A stretch of DNA of 64,000 nt, from contig NZ_JAGXTP010000003.1 of the NCBI RefSeq assembly GCF_018334155.1, forward strand, positions 124,001-188,000, in the 5' to 3' direction. Below, in pieces: positions 18,522 through 27,374 of the stretch. The notes beneath the pieces are model-generated. The model did not search any database. It was given only the letters and a program-made list of their open reading frames with translations, and had not been told where the DNA came from. Every line of letters starts with the position of its first letter. Within the stretch, counting starts at the first letter, position 1. Position numbers and translations under genes: made by a program. This DNA is from Devosia litorisediminis. Lineage in GTDB: Bacteria; Pseudomonadota; Alphaproteobacteria; Rhizobiales; Devosiaceae.

Positions 18522-19838
18522 ATGACCAATCCAATCGCCCTCACTGGCCTGGCGCGCGAACTTGCCCAGCGCGCCGACTCCGGCAAGCCGATTCGCGTGG
18601 GGGTTATCGGGTCCGGCGAAATGGGGACCGACCTGGTCACCCAGATGTCGCTGATGCAGGGCATCGAGATGGCGGCCATTGCCACCCGCCGCCCGCACAC
18701 CGCGCTGGATGCCATGACCATTGCCTATGGCGAGGATTCAAAAGGCCGCGTGGCGGACTCGCCCAGCCAGGCCACTGCCGCCATCGAAGCGGGCAAGATC
18801 GCCATCACCTCAGCCGAAACTCTGGTCACCACGCCCAACATTGATGTTGTCATCGACGCCACGGGCAAGCCCGGCGTGGCTGCCGACTACGATTTGCTGG
18901 CCATGGAACACGGCAAGCATCTGGTGATGATGAATGTCGAAGCCGATGTCACCATCGGCCCCTATCTCAAGGCACAGGCCGATCGGCTTGGTGTTGTCTA
19001 TTCGGTCGGCGCGGGTGATGAACCCAGCTCCTGCATGGAACTGATTGAATTTGTTAGCGCTTTGGGTCTGCCCATCGTCGCCGCCGGCAAGGGCAAGAAC
19101 AACCCGCTCAAGCATGATGCGGTACCCGATGACTACCGCGCCGAGGCGACGCGCCGGAACATGAACCCGCGCATGCTGGTCGAGTTTGTCGATGGCTCCA
19201 AGACCATGGTCGAGATGGCCGCCATCGCCAATGCCACCGGGCTGGTGCCCGACGTACCGGGCATGCACGGCCCCAGAACAGACCGCGACGACATGGCCAA
19301 GGTGTTGATTCCAAAGGCAGATGGCGGAATTCTCAACAAGAGCGGCGTGGTCGATTTTACCGTCGGCAAGGGCGTCGCGCCGGGCGTGTTCGTGATCGTC
19401 AAGGCGGAGCATCCGCGGATCATCGAGCGGATGGATGATCTCCATATCGGGCACGGGCCATACTATGCCTTCTTCCGGCCCTATCATCTGACCAGCCTGG
19501 AAGTGCCGCTGACCTGCGCCCGCATCATGCTGCATGGCAAGCCCGACATGGTGCCGCTGCCCAGCCCGGTTGCCGAGGTCTGCGCGGTCGCCAAGCGCGA
19601 CCTCAAGGCAGGCGAAACCTTTGATGCCATTGGGGAAACCTGCTATCGCAGCTACACCATGACCATCACCGACAGCCGCGCTGCCAGGGCCGTTCCGGTC
19701 GGTTTGCTCGAGGGCGGCAAGGTCACTGCGGCGGTCAAAAAGGGCGAGTTGCTGACCCAGTTCAACAGCCAGCCGGACACCTCCACGCGGCTGTTTGCGC
19801 TGCGCCAGGCGCAGGATGCCATGCTCGGATTGATGTAG
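18522..19838 (+). CDS. NAD(P)-dependent oxidoreductase with SAF domain
   Basis: 438 residues. An N-terminal Rossmann fold (VGVIGSGEMGTDLV, residues about 26-39) of the homoserine-dehydrogenase-like type is followed by a catalytic/dimer region. A C-terminal SAF domain (AKRDLKAGETFDAIG, from about residue 363) resembles those of antifreeze-like and altronate dehydratase proteins. Genes of this family are often annotated as homoserine dehydrogenase-like or FlgA-like proteins and sit in sugar-acid pathways; the substrate is not known to me. It stands alone, divergent from the che operon across 242 bases. The ribosome site is weak (GGACC before ATG). Confidence 0.88.
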   Translation: MTNPIALTGLARELAQRADSGKPIRVGVIGSGEMGTDLVTQMSLMQGIEMAAIATRRPHTALDAMTIAYGEDSKGRVADSPSQATAAIEAGKIAITSAETLVTTPNIDVVIDATGKPGVAADYDLLAMEHGKHLVMMNVEADVTIGPYLKAQADRLGVVYSVGAGDEPSSCMELIEFVSALGLPIVAAGKGKNNPLKHDAVPDDYRAEATRRNMNPRMLVEFVDGSKTMVEMAAIANATGLVPDVPGMHGPRTDRDDMAKVLIPKADGGILNKSGVVDFTVGKGVAPGVFVIVKAEHPRIIERMDDLHIGHGPYYAFFRPYHLTSLEVPLTCARIMLHGKPDMVPLPSPVAEVCAVAKRDLKAGETFDAIGETCYRSYTMTITDSRAARAVPVGLLEGGKVTAAVKKGELLTQFNSQPDTSTRLFALRQAQDAMLGLM

Positions 19839-19944
19839 CATCAGGGCCGAACTGGTGCACACACTGTGCGCATCGAACGGCACATGCCTTGATTTTCCGT
19901 TCCGCCACCGCTAAATCCTGACTAAATTAATCAGGATACAAGCC

Positions 19945-20751
19945 ATGGATGTGACCTCTGATCCGCGCGCACCCCAGCGCGTTCGCCACGAAACCCGTAT
20001 GCGCCTGCTCGAAGTGACCGGCGTGACCGACATCACCCCCACAATGCGCCGCATCAGTTTCAAGGGTGACATGACCGGCTTTGCCGCGCCCGGCCATGCC
20101 GACCACATCAAGGCGTTCTTCTTTCCCGAGGGCGTTGAACCCAAGATCGTGCCGATCGGCCCGCGCGGTGCCGAATTCGCCGAGGGCGAGCGCCCCGAAA
20201 TGCGCGACTACACCCCCCGCCAATATGATGTCGGTGCCGGCACCCTCGATATTGATTTCGTGCTGCATGGCGATGGCCCTGCCTCGAGTTGGGCCGCGCA
20301 GGTCAGTCCGGGCGACAAGCTGGTGATCGGGGGCCCGCGCGGTTCGCTGATCGTGCCGACCGCGTTTGACTGGTATCTGCTGGCGGGCGATGAAACCGCC
20401 ATCCCCGCGCTGGCCCGTCGCATTGCCGAGCTACCCCAGGATGCCAGGGTGATCGCGGTGATCGAGGTGGACAACCCGGACGAACACCAGCCCTTCCCCG
20501 GCGCTGCCGATGTCAGCCTGAGCTATGTCTATCGCAACGGCGCCCCGGCGGGCAGCACCAGCCTGATCCTGGACCGCATCAAGGCCACCAGCTTCCCCGA
20601 TGGGGTCGCCTATGCCTATGTCGCGGGCGAGGCCTCCATGAGCAAGGCGGTTCGTGCGCACCTGACCGACGACCGTGGCTTTGACCCTGAATATGTCAAG
20701 GCCGCGGGCTACTGGCTGCTGGGTACTGCCGACGCGCAGGAAGACCATTAG
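19945..20751 (+). CDS. Siderophore-interacting protein (ferric-chelate reductase, ViuB/SIP type)
   Basis: 268 residues. An N-terminal FAD-binding domain carries the family pattern TPTMRRISFKGDM and, later, RDYTPRQYD (the Arg-x-Tyr-Thr that binds flavin). A C-terminal NAD(P)H domain has LLAGDETAIPALARRI. Such flavoproteins reduce ferric siderophores in the cytoplasm to release iron. AGGATAC precedes the ATG at a good distance. No siderophore uptake genes or Fur box were recognised nearby. It is a single gene between the SAF oxidoreductase and the DUF1304 gene. Confidence 0.93.
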   Translation: MDVTSDPRAPQRVRHETRMRLLEVTGVTDITPTMRRISFKGDMTGFAAPGHADHIKAFFFPEGVEPKIVPIGPRGAEFAEGERPEMRDYTPRQYDVGAGTLDIDFVLHGDGPASSWAAQVSPGDKLVIGGPRGSLIVPTAFDWYLLAGDETAIPALARRIAELPQDARVIAVIEVDNPDEHQPFPGAADVSLSYVYRNGAPAGSTSLILDRIKATSFPDGVAYAYVAGEASMSKAVRAHLTDDRGFDPEYVKAAGYWLLGTADAQEDH

Positions 20752-20858
20752 GTCTCACGCGCTTGCTCTGAGCCGTGCCGGCGTGAGATGAGGGAGGCCA
20801 ATCCCCTCTGGACGCCGCTCGGCTCGATCGGCGTCACGCCCCACAAAAGGCCTGTCCC

Positions 20859-21221
20859 ATGAGCTTGATCGCCACGCTTCTCGTCGCCCTGATTGCGCTG
20901 CTGCACATCTACATTCTCGTGCTCGAGATGTTTTTGTGGACCACGCCGCGCGCTGCCAAGGCATTTGGCCTCAAGCCCGATTTTGCGGTTCAGACCAAGA
21001 CAATGGCGGCCAATCAGGGTCTCTATAACGGCTTCCTTGCCGCCGGGCTGATCTGGGGGCTGATTTATCCGCTGCCCGGCTTTGCCTGGCAGATCCAGAT
21101 GTTCTTTCTGGCCTGCATTGCCATTGCCGGCATCTTTGGTGCCGCCACCGCCAGCCGGAAGATCCTGTTCATCCAGACCGTACCGGCGGTCATCGCCATG
21201 CTGGCGCTGATGTTCGCCTGA
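20859..21221 (+). CDS. DUF1304 small membrane protein
   Basis: 120 residues with four hydrophobic segments (about 3-25, 50-70, 74-94 and 98-119). The family signature LHIYILVLEMFLW lies near the start, and the middle motif NQGLYNGFLAAG is also typical of DUF1304. The function of the family is unknown. The gene follows the siderophore-interacting gene by 107 bases and converges with the M20 peptidase, with a hairpin between them. Confidence 0.92.
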   Translation: MSLIATLLVALIALLHIYILVLEMFLWTTPRAAKAFGLKPDFAVQTKTMAANQGLYNGFLAAGLIWGLIYPLPGFAWQIQMFFLACIAIAGIFGAATASRKILFIQTVPAVIAMLALMFA

Positions 21222-21258
21222 CATCGCGTAACCGGGTGAAGCGGGCACCCCCTCCCGG

Positions 21259-21279
21259 CCTCCCCCATCAAGGGGGAGG
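21259..21279. terminator. Bidirectional hairpin between convergent genes
   Basis: CCTCCCCC-ATCAA-GGGGGAGG, a perfect 8-base stem lying between the DUF1304 stop (21221) and the M20 peptidase stop (21343). The surrounding CCCCTCCCGGCC...GGTGGCG resembles dispersed palindromes found in many copies in alphaproteobacterial genomes, so it may be both repeat and terminator. Confidence 0.55.
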
Positions 21280-21342
21280 TGGCGTTCGGTGGATGCGCAG
21301 AGATCGGGGCTAGGCCGCCTCTCTCCAGCAAGAGCCAGACAA

Positions 21343-22746
21343 TCAGCCGGCAAAAGCCGCCAGCACGCGGACCCAGGAGCGGATGCCGCGGTGATAGCTG
21401 GCCAGATCGTATTTTTCATTGGGGCTGTGGATCGCATCGTCGATCTGGGCAAAACCGATCAGCAGCGTATCGAGCCCCAGAATGCGCTTGAAATCCCCGG
21501 CCACCGGGATTGAACCGCCCGAGCCGGTGATCACCGCAGGCTTGCCCCATTCACTGCTGAGCCCGTTCAGCGCCTGCTGCAAATGCGTGCCATCGCTGGG
21601 CACGGTGATGGCGGGCGCGCCGCCATGGCTGGTGAACCGGACCGAACAGTCGGCCGGGATCATCGCCTGCACATGGCTGCGGAAGGCGGCGCGGATCTTG
21701 TCGGGGTCCATGCCCGACACCAGCCGGAACGAAATCTTGGCGCTGGCCTTGGCCGGAATGACGGTCTTGAAACCATCGCCGGTATAGCCCCCGCTCATGC
21801 CGTTGATTTCGCAGGTCGGGCGCGCCCACAGCATTTCGAGCAGGCTGCGGTTCGCTTCCCCAGCGGGGATCGACAGCCCCGCTTCGCCCATATAGGCGGC
21901 CTCGTCAAAACCCAGCGACGCCCATTGCGCCTTGATCTCGGGGCTGACCTCGGCGACGTCGTCATAAAACCCTTCCAGCGTCACGCTGCCATCGGGCGCG
22001 CGCAGGCTGGCGATGATCTCGGCCAGCAACTGGTTGGGATTGCGTGCGGCATTGCCGAACATGCCCGAATGCAGATCCTTGTTGGCGCAGGTGATCTCGA
22101 TCTCTTCGCCCACCATGCCGCGCAGCATGGTGGTGATCGAGGGGGTCTGGCGGTCCCACATATCGGTGTCGCAGACCAGCGCGATATCGGCAGCGCCCAA
22201 TTGCGCCTTGTGGGCTTCCATGAAGGGCGGCAGGTTCTTGCCGCCGCTTTCTTCCTCGCCTTCGAGCATCAGCGAAATCTTGACCGGCAAACTGCCGGTC
22301 ACCGCCTGCCAGGCGCGGCAGGCTTCGATGAAGGTCATCATCTGGCCTTTGTCATCGGAGGCGCCCCGCGCCACGATGATCTTGCGGCCCTGCGCATCGG
22401 TTTTCAGCACCGGCTCGAACGGATCGCTGTGCCACAGATTGAGCGGATCAACCGGCTGCACATCGTAGTGAGCATAAAACAGCACATGGGCGCCGGTCTG
22501 CTCGGGGCCCCTGGCCCAGACCACCGGATGCCCCTCGGTGGCGTGCGCGGCCGCATCAAAACCAATGGTCTTGAGCTCGCCGACAATCCAGTCGGCCGCC
22601 TGCTGGCATTCTGCCTTGAAGGCGGGATCGGTCGAGATCGATTTGATGCGCAGCAGCGCATAAAGCCGCTCAAGGCTGCTATCGAGCCCGGCATCGACAT
22701 GGGCCAGAACGGCGTCGATCTGATCGGGTGTGACATGGTCGGTCAT
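21343..22746 (-). CDS. M20-family dipeptidase/metallopeptidase
   Basis: 467 residues. Metal-binding and catalytic motifs of the M20 family are clear: YAHYDVQPVD (His93, Asp95), GASDDKG (Asp131 bridging) and LEGEEESG (Glu164 as general base, Glu165 as ligand). A dimerisation domain around NKDLHSGMFGNAARNP follows, and the last metal ligand is the His of DDAIHSPNEKYD. There is no signal peptide, so it is a cytoplasmic hydrolase of small peptides or related amides. AAGGA lies upstream of the ATG. It diverges from the GntR/FadR regulator at 22900. Confidence 0.95.
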   Translation of the reverse strand: MTDHVTPDQIDAVLAHVDAGLDSSLERLYALLRIKSISTDPAFKAECQQAADWIVGELKTIGFDAAAHATEGHPVVWARGPEQTGAHVLFYAHYDVQPVDPLNLWHSDPFEPVLKTDAQGRKIIVARGASDDKGQMMTFIEACRAWQAVTGSLPVKISLMLEGEEESGGKNLPPFMEAHKAQLGAADIALVCDTDMWDRQTPSITTMLRGMVGEEIEITCANKDLHSGMFGNAARNPNQLLAEIIASLRAPDGSVTLEGFYDDVAEVSPEIKAQWASLGFDEAAYMGEAGLSIPAGEANRSLLEMLWARPTCEINGMSGGYTGDGFKTVIPAKASAKISFRLVSGMDPDKIRAAFRSHVQAMIPADCSVRFTSHGGAPAITVPSDGTHLQQALNGLSSEWGKPAVITGSGGSIPVAGDFKRILGLDTLLIGFAQIDDAIHSPNEKYDLASYHRGIRSWVRVLAAFAG

Positions 22747-22899
22747 GGGGGCGATTCCTTTTTGCCGCTACCCTTGGCCAAGCCGCATGACGCTGTCCAG
22801 AGCCTGCATGCCTTAGGGCAGGGCAAGGCGGCAATTCATATTGTAACACTAATGGCACCATGCTTAGGTCAACCGCCCCATCGGGCGGAGGATACCGGC

Positions 22900-23655
22900 A
22901 TGACACTGCGCACCGCGCGACCACGAACATCGGGTGATTTGATCGCCTCGATCGCCGGCCGCGTGCCCATGCGCAATCTGCATTCCCAGGTGCTCTGGCA
23001 GCTCGGCGTGGCCATTGTCGGCGGCGATTTTCCCGAGGGCAGCATTCTACCATCCGATGCCGAATTGCTGCAGCGCTTTGCCGTCTCGCGCACCGTGCTG
23101 CGCGAAGCGCTCAAAACGCTGGCCGCCAAGGGCATGATCGAGGCCCGCGCCCGCATCGGCACCCGCGTGCTGCCGCGCGCCCGCTGGAACCTGTTCGATT
23201 CCGATGTGCTGGCCTGGCATTTCGAGACCGGGCCGGATGAAGCCTTTTTGCGCAGCCTGGCCGAAATCCGCATCGGGGTGGAGCTGGAATCCGCCGCGCT
23301 GGCCGCGCTGCGCCGCACCGATGAGCAGGCGCAGGCGCTGATCGACTGCGCAAGGGCGATGGGCGAAACCACCACGCCCGAAGACTTTGCCCGCACCGAT
23401 CTCGAATTCCACCGCACCGTCGCCCAGGCCTCGGCCAACCCCTTCATGGCCTCGATCAGCACGCTGGTCGAGCTGGCCCTGACCGCCGCCTTCACCATCA
23501 GTTCGCCCATCAAGGACCCCACGGCCATGGCCGCTACCGTCAAGGCCCATAGCCGCATCGCCCAAGCCATTCAGGCCGGCGACGCCGAAGAAGCACGCGT
23601 GGCGATGAAGGCGGTGATTTCAGAGGGGCTGGATCGGCAGATGAAGGCGCGGTGA
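22900..23655 (+). CDS. GntR/FadR-family transcriptional regulator
   Basis: 251 residues from the ATG preceded by GGAGG; the frame is open far upstream but that part is the antisense of the peptidase gene. The N-terminal winged helix (LHSQVLWQLGVAIVGGDFPEGS; AVSRTVLREALKTLAAKGM) is followed by an all-helical FCD domain with the metal-binding pattern Asp (ARTDLEFHRT), and later His (VKAHSRIAQAI). FCD regulators usually sense sugar acids or carboxylates. The divergent M20 peptidase is the nearest possible target. No operator could be assigned with confidence in the 153-base shared region. Confidence 0.94.
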   Translation: MTLRTARPRTSGDLIASIAGRVPMRNLHSQVLWQLGVAIVGGDFPEGSILPSDAELLQRFAVSRTVLREALKTLAAKGMIEARARIGTRVLPRARWNLFDSDVLAWHFETGPDEAFLRSLAEIRIGVELESAALAALRRTDEQAQALIDCARAMGETTTPEDFARTDLEFHRTVAQASANPFMASISTLVELALTAAFTISSPIKDPTAMAATVKAHSRIAQAIQAGDAEEARVAMKAVISEGLDRQMKAR

Positions 23656-23714
23656 GGGCGATGGCAATAAGCTTGCATCGCGATTCCTGCTGAAGACTGA
23701 GGACGCCAGTTCTC

Positions 23715-24440
23715 CTAGCGGTCGATTGAGACTTTGTATGCTACATCATCGACCCTGTAGACCCATCTGCCCACAGGGTCTGCGGAGTCCAGGTCGAATA
23801 GTGCGAGATTGTACCCGTCTGTTCCAAACGCACTCCTATAGATGATCCCGTCAAAGCCAAGACCCTTGAAGACTTCTGCGAGTACCTGGGTTGGCGCATA
23901 GTCGGCCCGATCTTCAGCGCGGCCAACCGGGCTTGAGAATGCCCGGTTCATATATGACCAAACAGCACGCTCCTTCGACGCACTGTCTGGCTCATCAAGA
24001 TAGAGGGGCTCTTCCTGCTGGTGAATACAGTCAACAAGCCGCGAATCGGCCTTCGTCCTAAAGTTGGCAAGCGAGACACGCTCGCCTATGCCCGCACGTG
24101 TTTCCGAAATGGCTGTGTCTGGACCATTTGCGAGATATAGGCACGCAATTCCCTTTGGGTTCACTCGTCCTTCTTGCGCCCTATCGGCGAGAGGCTTCAT
24201 ACGTTCTGCAGGGAACGGAACTGGTCTTTCTGTTCCACTGTCAGAATCAGGTGCATAGTTGCATCCACGTTGCGCCCGCCAAAGCTCCGTGCCGGCTGGC
24301 ATCAAGTTGACTCGTTTCTTGCTGCTCTCCGTGACTGCAGCTAGGAAGGCTTCTCCTCTATCAGTTCGCAAGAACCGACGTTTTTGGATAACGTCCGATG
24401 CAAATATCCAGTAGTCCCGCCATGATACGAACTCCGACAT
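23715..24440 (-). CDS. RES-domain protein (NAD+-degrading toxin-like fold)
   Basis: 241 residues from MSEFVSWRDYW, chosen over an upstream in-frame ATG at 24539 because the longer version would run through the tRNA gene. The RES fold is recognisable by ELWRAQRG near the start, ACLYLANGPDTAISETRAG in the middle and VLAEVFKGLGFDGIIYRS with GYNLALFD near the end. The Arg, Tyr and Glu of these motifs correspond to residues needed by RES toxins, which degrade NAD+. Such toxins normally pair with a Xre-type antitoxin gene, but none is next to it. It begins 60 bases downstream of tRNA-Ala and is less GC-rich than its surroundings, which suggests acquisition. Confidence 0.85.
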   Translation of the reverse strand: MSEFVSWRDYWIFASDVIQKRRFLRTDRGEAFLAAVTESSKKRVNLMPAGTELWRAQRGCNYAPDSDSGTERPVPFPAERMKPLADRAQEGRVNPKGIACLYLANGPDTAISETRAGIGERVSLANFRTKADSRLVDCIHQQEEPLYLDEPDSASKERAVWSYMNRAFSSPVGRAEDRADYAPTQVLAEVFKGLGFDGIIYRSAFGTDGYNLALFDLDSADPVGRWVYRVDDVAYKVSIDR

Positions 24441-24500
24441 CGACCGCCCTCTCAAAAACTGGCCGCAGTAGTACGGTGCTTTGCCATGATCTGTGAAACA

Positions 24501-24576
<76 letters not shown>

Positions 24577-24587
24577 ACACAGGCAAG

Positions 24588-24617
24588 ATGATAGAACCGC
24601 GCGGTTGTGCCCTGCAA
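24588..24617 (-). promoter_or_regulatory. Sigma-70-type promoter of tRNA-Ala
   Basis: On the minus strand TTGCAG and TATCAT are separated by 18 bases, ending 11 bases before the tRNA 5' end. Both hexamers agree with consensus at four or more positions. Confidence 0.6.
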
Positions 24618-24674
24618 GGGGATGGCCGGGAGTGTCACCCTGACGCCATTCCGCGTTGCAGCTGCGTTTCGATG

Positions 24675-25688
24675 CTAGACCAGCCCGTGTTCCACCAGGC
24701 TCTTGCCCGTCGCGATGCTGGACACGTCGGTGCCGATCAGGGGGCGGCCGAGGCGTTCGCTGCCGCGTTTGCCATCGACATGTTTGACGGTGCCCATTTC
24801 ATGCATGTTGTCGCGCACATCGCGATCAAACAGCGCCACGATGCGTACCACCCAATTGGGCAGCTCGGCCGTGGGCACGCGGCGATCGGGAAAGGCTGGA
24901 ACCAGCATCTTGCCCACTTCGGCCATCATATAGGTGCCCTCCGAGGCGATGCAGCGCTGCCCGCCCGCTGCCGGGTTGGTCATGGCATCAACCTGCAGGG
25001 CCGCCACATCGCGCACATCCACCATCGACATGGCCAGCTTGGGCACCGCAGGCAACTTGCCATCGAGCAGGCGCTGCACCAGCATTGAAGACGTGCCGGG
25101 ATCCTCATCGAGCAGCGGCCCGAAAATCCCCGCCGGATTGATTACCGCCAGATCATCATGCCGACCGGCGGCCTCCATCATCTCCCAGGCGGCGCGCTCG
25201 GCCAGCGTCTTGGACTGGGCATAGGCGCCGATATGGGGACTGTCGACATTGCTCCAGTCGGCCTCGGTAAAGGCGCGGCTGGTATCGCTCTGGCCATACT
25301 GGATCGCGGCAATCGAGGAGGTCAGCACAATGCGCTCGACCTTGGCCGCCAGGGCCGCAGCAATGGCGCGGCGCGTGCCTTCGACGGCGGGGCGGATCAG
25401 CTCCTGCGGATCGCTGGGTGTGTTGAGCACGAAGGGCGAGGCGGTATGCTGCACATAGCGCACATCGACCATCGCCTCGGCCCAGCCATCATCGCTGAGC
25501 AGGTCTAGCGCCACCAATTCCAGCCGGGAGATATCGGCACCCGCCCTGGCCAGCGTGGCGCGGACCTTGTCGGCCTTGGCCAGCTTGCGCACACTGCCGC
25601 GAACGGTGTAGCCAGCATTGAGCAATTGGAGAGCGACATGGCCGCCCAGAAAGCCGGAAACCCCGGTGAGCAAAACGCGATCAGACAT
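24675..25688 (-). CDS. NAD-dependent epimerase / dihydroflavonol-reductase-like protein
   Basis: 337 residues from MSDRVLLTG; the ATG at 25688 has GGAG seven bases upstream. The extended short-chain dehydrogenase pattern is clear: GVSGFLGGHVALQLL nucleotide-binding loop, VQHTASPF, the catalytic YAQSKTLAE (Tyr-x-x-x-Lys) near residue 155, and VINPAGIFGPLLDE. Relatives reduce aldehydes or ketones with NADPH; the substrate here is unknown. It diverges from a TetR regulator, with repeated TTCGTTCA-type half-sites between them, so it is probably that regulator's target. Confidence 0.93.
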   Translation of the reverse strand: MSDRVLLTGVSGFLGGHVALQLLNAGYTVRGSVRKLAKADKVRATLARAGADISRLELVALDLLSDDGWAEAMVDVRYVQHTASPFVLNTPSDPQELIRPAVEGTRRAIAAALAAKVERIVLTSSIAAIQYGQSDTSRAFTEADWSNVDSPHIGAYAQSKTLAERAAWEMMEAAGRHDDLAVINPAGIFGPLLDEDPGTSSMLVQRLLDGKLPAVPKLAMSMVDVRDVAALQVDAMTNPAAGGQRCIASEGTYMMAEVGKMLVPAFPDRRVPTAELPNWVVRIVALFDRDVRDNMHEMGTVKHVDGKRGSERLGRPLIGTDVSSIATGKSLVEHGLV

Positions 25689-25706
25689 GTCAGTCTCCGT
25701 TATCAA

Positions 25707-25743
25707 TTGAACGATAGATATGTTATTCGTTCAGTTCGTTCAA
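25707..25743. promoter_or_regulatory. Probable TetR operator between the epimerase and its regulator
   Basis: The 71-base divergent region contains TGAACGA (25708-25714) and TCGTTCA (25727-25733) as an inverted repeat with a 12-base gap. A further direct copy of TTCGTTCA lies at 25735-25742. Placement directly upstream of both starts fits autoregulation plus control of the epimerase. Confidence 0.6.
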
Positions 25744-25759
25744 GTGGAGCGCCTTTATT

Positions 25760-26323
25760 TTGAGTGCCGCCGCCGATGCCAGAGCTGCCGAAAAACGCCG
25801 TCGCATCCTTGATGCAGCGCGTTTTCTGATGCTGCGCGATGGCCTGCGCGGCACCACCATGGAAGCCATTGCCCGCCAGGCCGGCATCGCCAAGGCCACG
25901 CTCTACGCCCAGTATCCCGACAAGGAAGCCGTGTTCGCCGGCATTCTCGATGAACTGACCGGGGCGCTGACCGAGGCCTTTGACGCCGGCATGGCCGGGC
26001 CGGGCCCGCTGCCCCGGCGCATCGGCGCCGCCATGGCCGGCAAATATGGCGTCATCGCCGCCATCGTTGAGGGCTCGCCCTTCGCCCAGGAACTGTTCAG
26101 CAGCCATGGCCGCATCTCGGACCGCCTGCGCGCGCTCGATACCAATACCAATGCGCAGATCGTCGATGCCCTGCGCGCGGCCGGGGTGGCCGAACCCACC
26201 GAGTTGAGCCGTGTGGTCCAGGCCGCCTGCTATGGCGTGGCGCAAAAGCTGATCGACGAAGCCGCCGTCCGCGCCGGCATTATGATGCTGTGCGAACGGC
26301 TGATTGCCCCCGAGATCGCCTAG
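25760..26323 (+). CDS. TetR-family transcriptional regulator
   Basis: 187 residues with a TTG start, the only good initiation codon before the DNA-binding domain (GGAG lies 10 bases upstream). The helix-turn-helix spans about 14-60 (RRRILDAARFLMLRDG; TTMEAIARQAGIAKATLYAQ). The rest is a helical ligand-binding and dimerisation domain with a TetR_C-like pattern. It is divergent from the epimerase gene and converges with the Gfo/Idh gene, overlapping it by four bases (CTAG). The inducer is unknown. Confidence 0.92.
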   Translation: MSAAADARAAEKRRRILDAARFLMLRDGLRGTTMEAIARQAGIAKATLYAQYPDKEAVFAGILDELTGALTEAFDAGMAGPGPLPRRIGAAMAGKYGVIAAIVEGSPFAQELFSSHGRISDRLRALDTNTNAQIVDALRAAGVAEPTELSRVVQAACYGVAQKLIDEAAVRAGIMMLCERLIAPEIA

Positions 26324-27324
26324 ACGTTCGCCCAGCCGCCGCTCTTTTCGCTGGCAAAGATCGCGTCGATCACCTTCATGCTGGCAATCGCATCCTCAAT
26401 CCCCCAGGCCAGCGGCTTCTCGCCCAGCACGGCCAGCGCGAAGGCTTCGGCCTGCGCGGTATATTGATCGACCGCCGGCAGGATTTCGCGCCGCGCCAGC
26501 GAGCCATCAAGCGCCGCGGCAGTATCGACCGTGATCGCCGTTGGCGTATCGGCGGGCGCATTGAACGGGATGATGATCTCGAGCTTGCCCTTGGACCCGA
26601 ACACCTGCACCCGCTGATGCGGCACGGTCTGGGTCGAGCAGGTGAAATTGAGCTGCCGCCCGCCGCCGAAATCGGCCATCACGCTGGCCAGCCGGTCGGT
26701 ACCGAAATTGGCATCGCGCTCGATCAGCGACACCACGCGCGTCGGCTCGGCCTCGAACAGATAGCGCGCCGCGGTGATCGGATAGCAGCCAATATCCATG
26801 ATGCCGCCACCGCCAATATCGGCCTTGTTGCGCACATTATTGGGGTCGGCGTTGAAATAGGTGAACACCGCATTGATCGAGCGGATATCACCCAGCTCGC
26901 CTGAGGCAATGATCGCGCGGGCGCGCTCCCACTGCGGATGGAACCGCACCATGAAGGCCTCGAGCACAATCCGGTCGGCCGGACACTCGCGCAGGGCTTC
27001 GGCATCGGCCGCGTTCAGCGCGATGGGCTTTTCGCACAGCACATGCTTGCCCGCCTTGGCCGCCGCCACCGTCATGGGCACATGCAGATGATTGGGCAGG
27101 CAATTGTAGATCGCGTCGATTTCCGGATCGGCGAACAGCTCCTCATAGGAGCCATAGGCCCTGGCAATGCCCAGCCTGTCGGCTGCCGCCTGCGCCTTGC
27201 CCAAATCGCGCGAGGCAATCGCCACCACCTCGGAATGCGCTGATTTCTGGATGCCGGGCGTGACCTTGGCCATGCCGATATTGGCCGTGGACAGAATGCC
27301 CCAACGCACTTTCTTGCCGCTCAT
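26320..27324 (-). CDS. Gfo/Idh/MocA-family NAD(P)-dependent oxidoreductase
   Basis: 334 residues. The Rossmann fold begins WGILSTANIGMAKVTPGI. The family motif CEKPIALN (Lys of EKP) lies near residue 97, and the catalytic His-containing segment GGIMDIGCYPITAARYLF is near residue 170. Members act on sugars, inositols or related polyols. It is 50 bases downstream of psuK and on the same strand, so it is likely the last gene of the psuG-psuK transcript; a role linked to ribose or a sugar phosphate is possible but unproven. GAGGGAG precedes the ATG. Confidence 0.93.
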   Translation of the reverse strand: MSGKKVRWGILSTANIGMAKVTPGIQKSAHSEVVAIASRDLGKAQAAADRLGIARAYGSYEELFADPEIDAIYNCLPNHLHVPMTVAAAKAGKHVLCEKPIALNAADAEALRECPADRIVLEAFMVRFHPQWERARAIIASGELGDIRSINAVFTYFNADPNNVRNKADIGGGGIMDIGCYPITAARYLFEAEPTRVVSLIERDANFGTDRLASVMADFGGGRQLNFTCSTQTVPHQRVQVFGSKGKLEIIIPFNAPADTPTAITVDTAAALDGSLARREILPAVDQYTAQAEAFALAVLGEKPLAWGIEDAIASMKVIDAIFASEKSGGWANV

Positions 27325-27374
27325 ATCTGTCTCCCTCGATTGGCCGCAGATGTAACGGTGGCCCAGGGATTTGG

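Noticed and set aside
18344..18721. 125-codon minus-strand frame upstream of the che operon
   Set aside because: It overlaps the start of the SAF oxidoreductase and the probable operon promoter, with no motif and no ribosome site.
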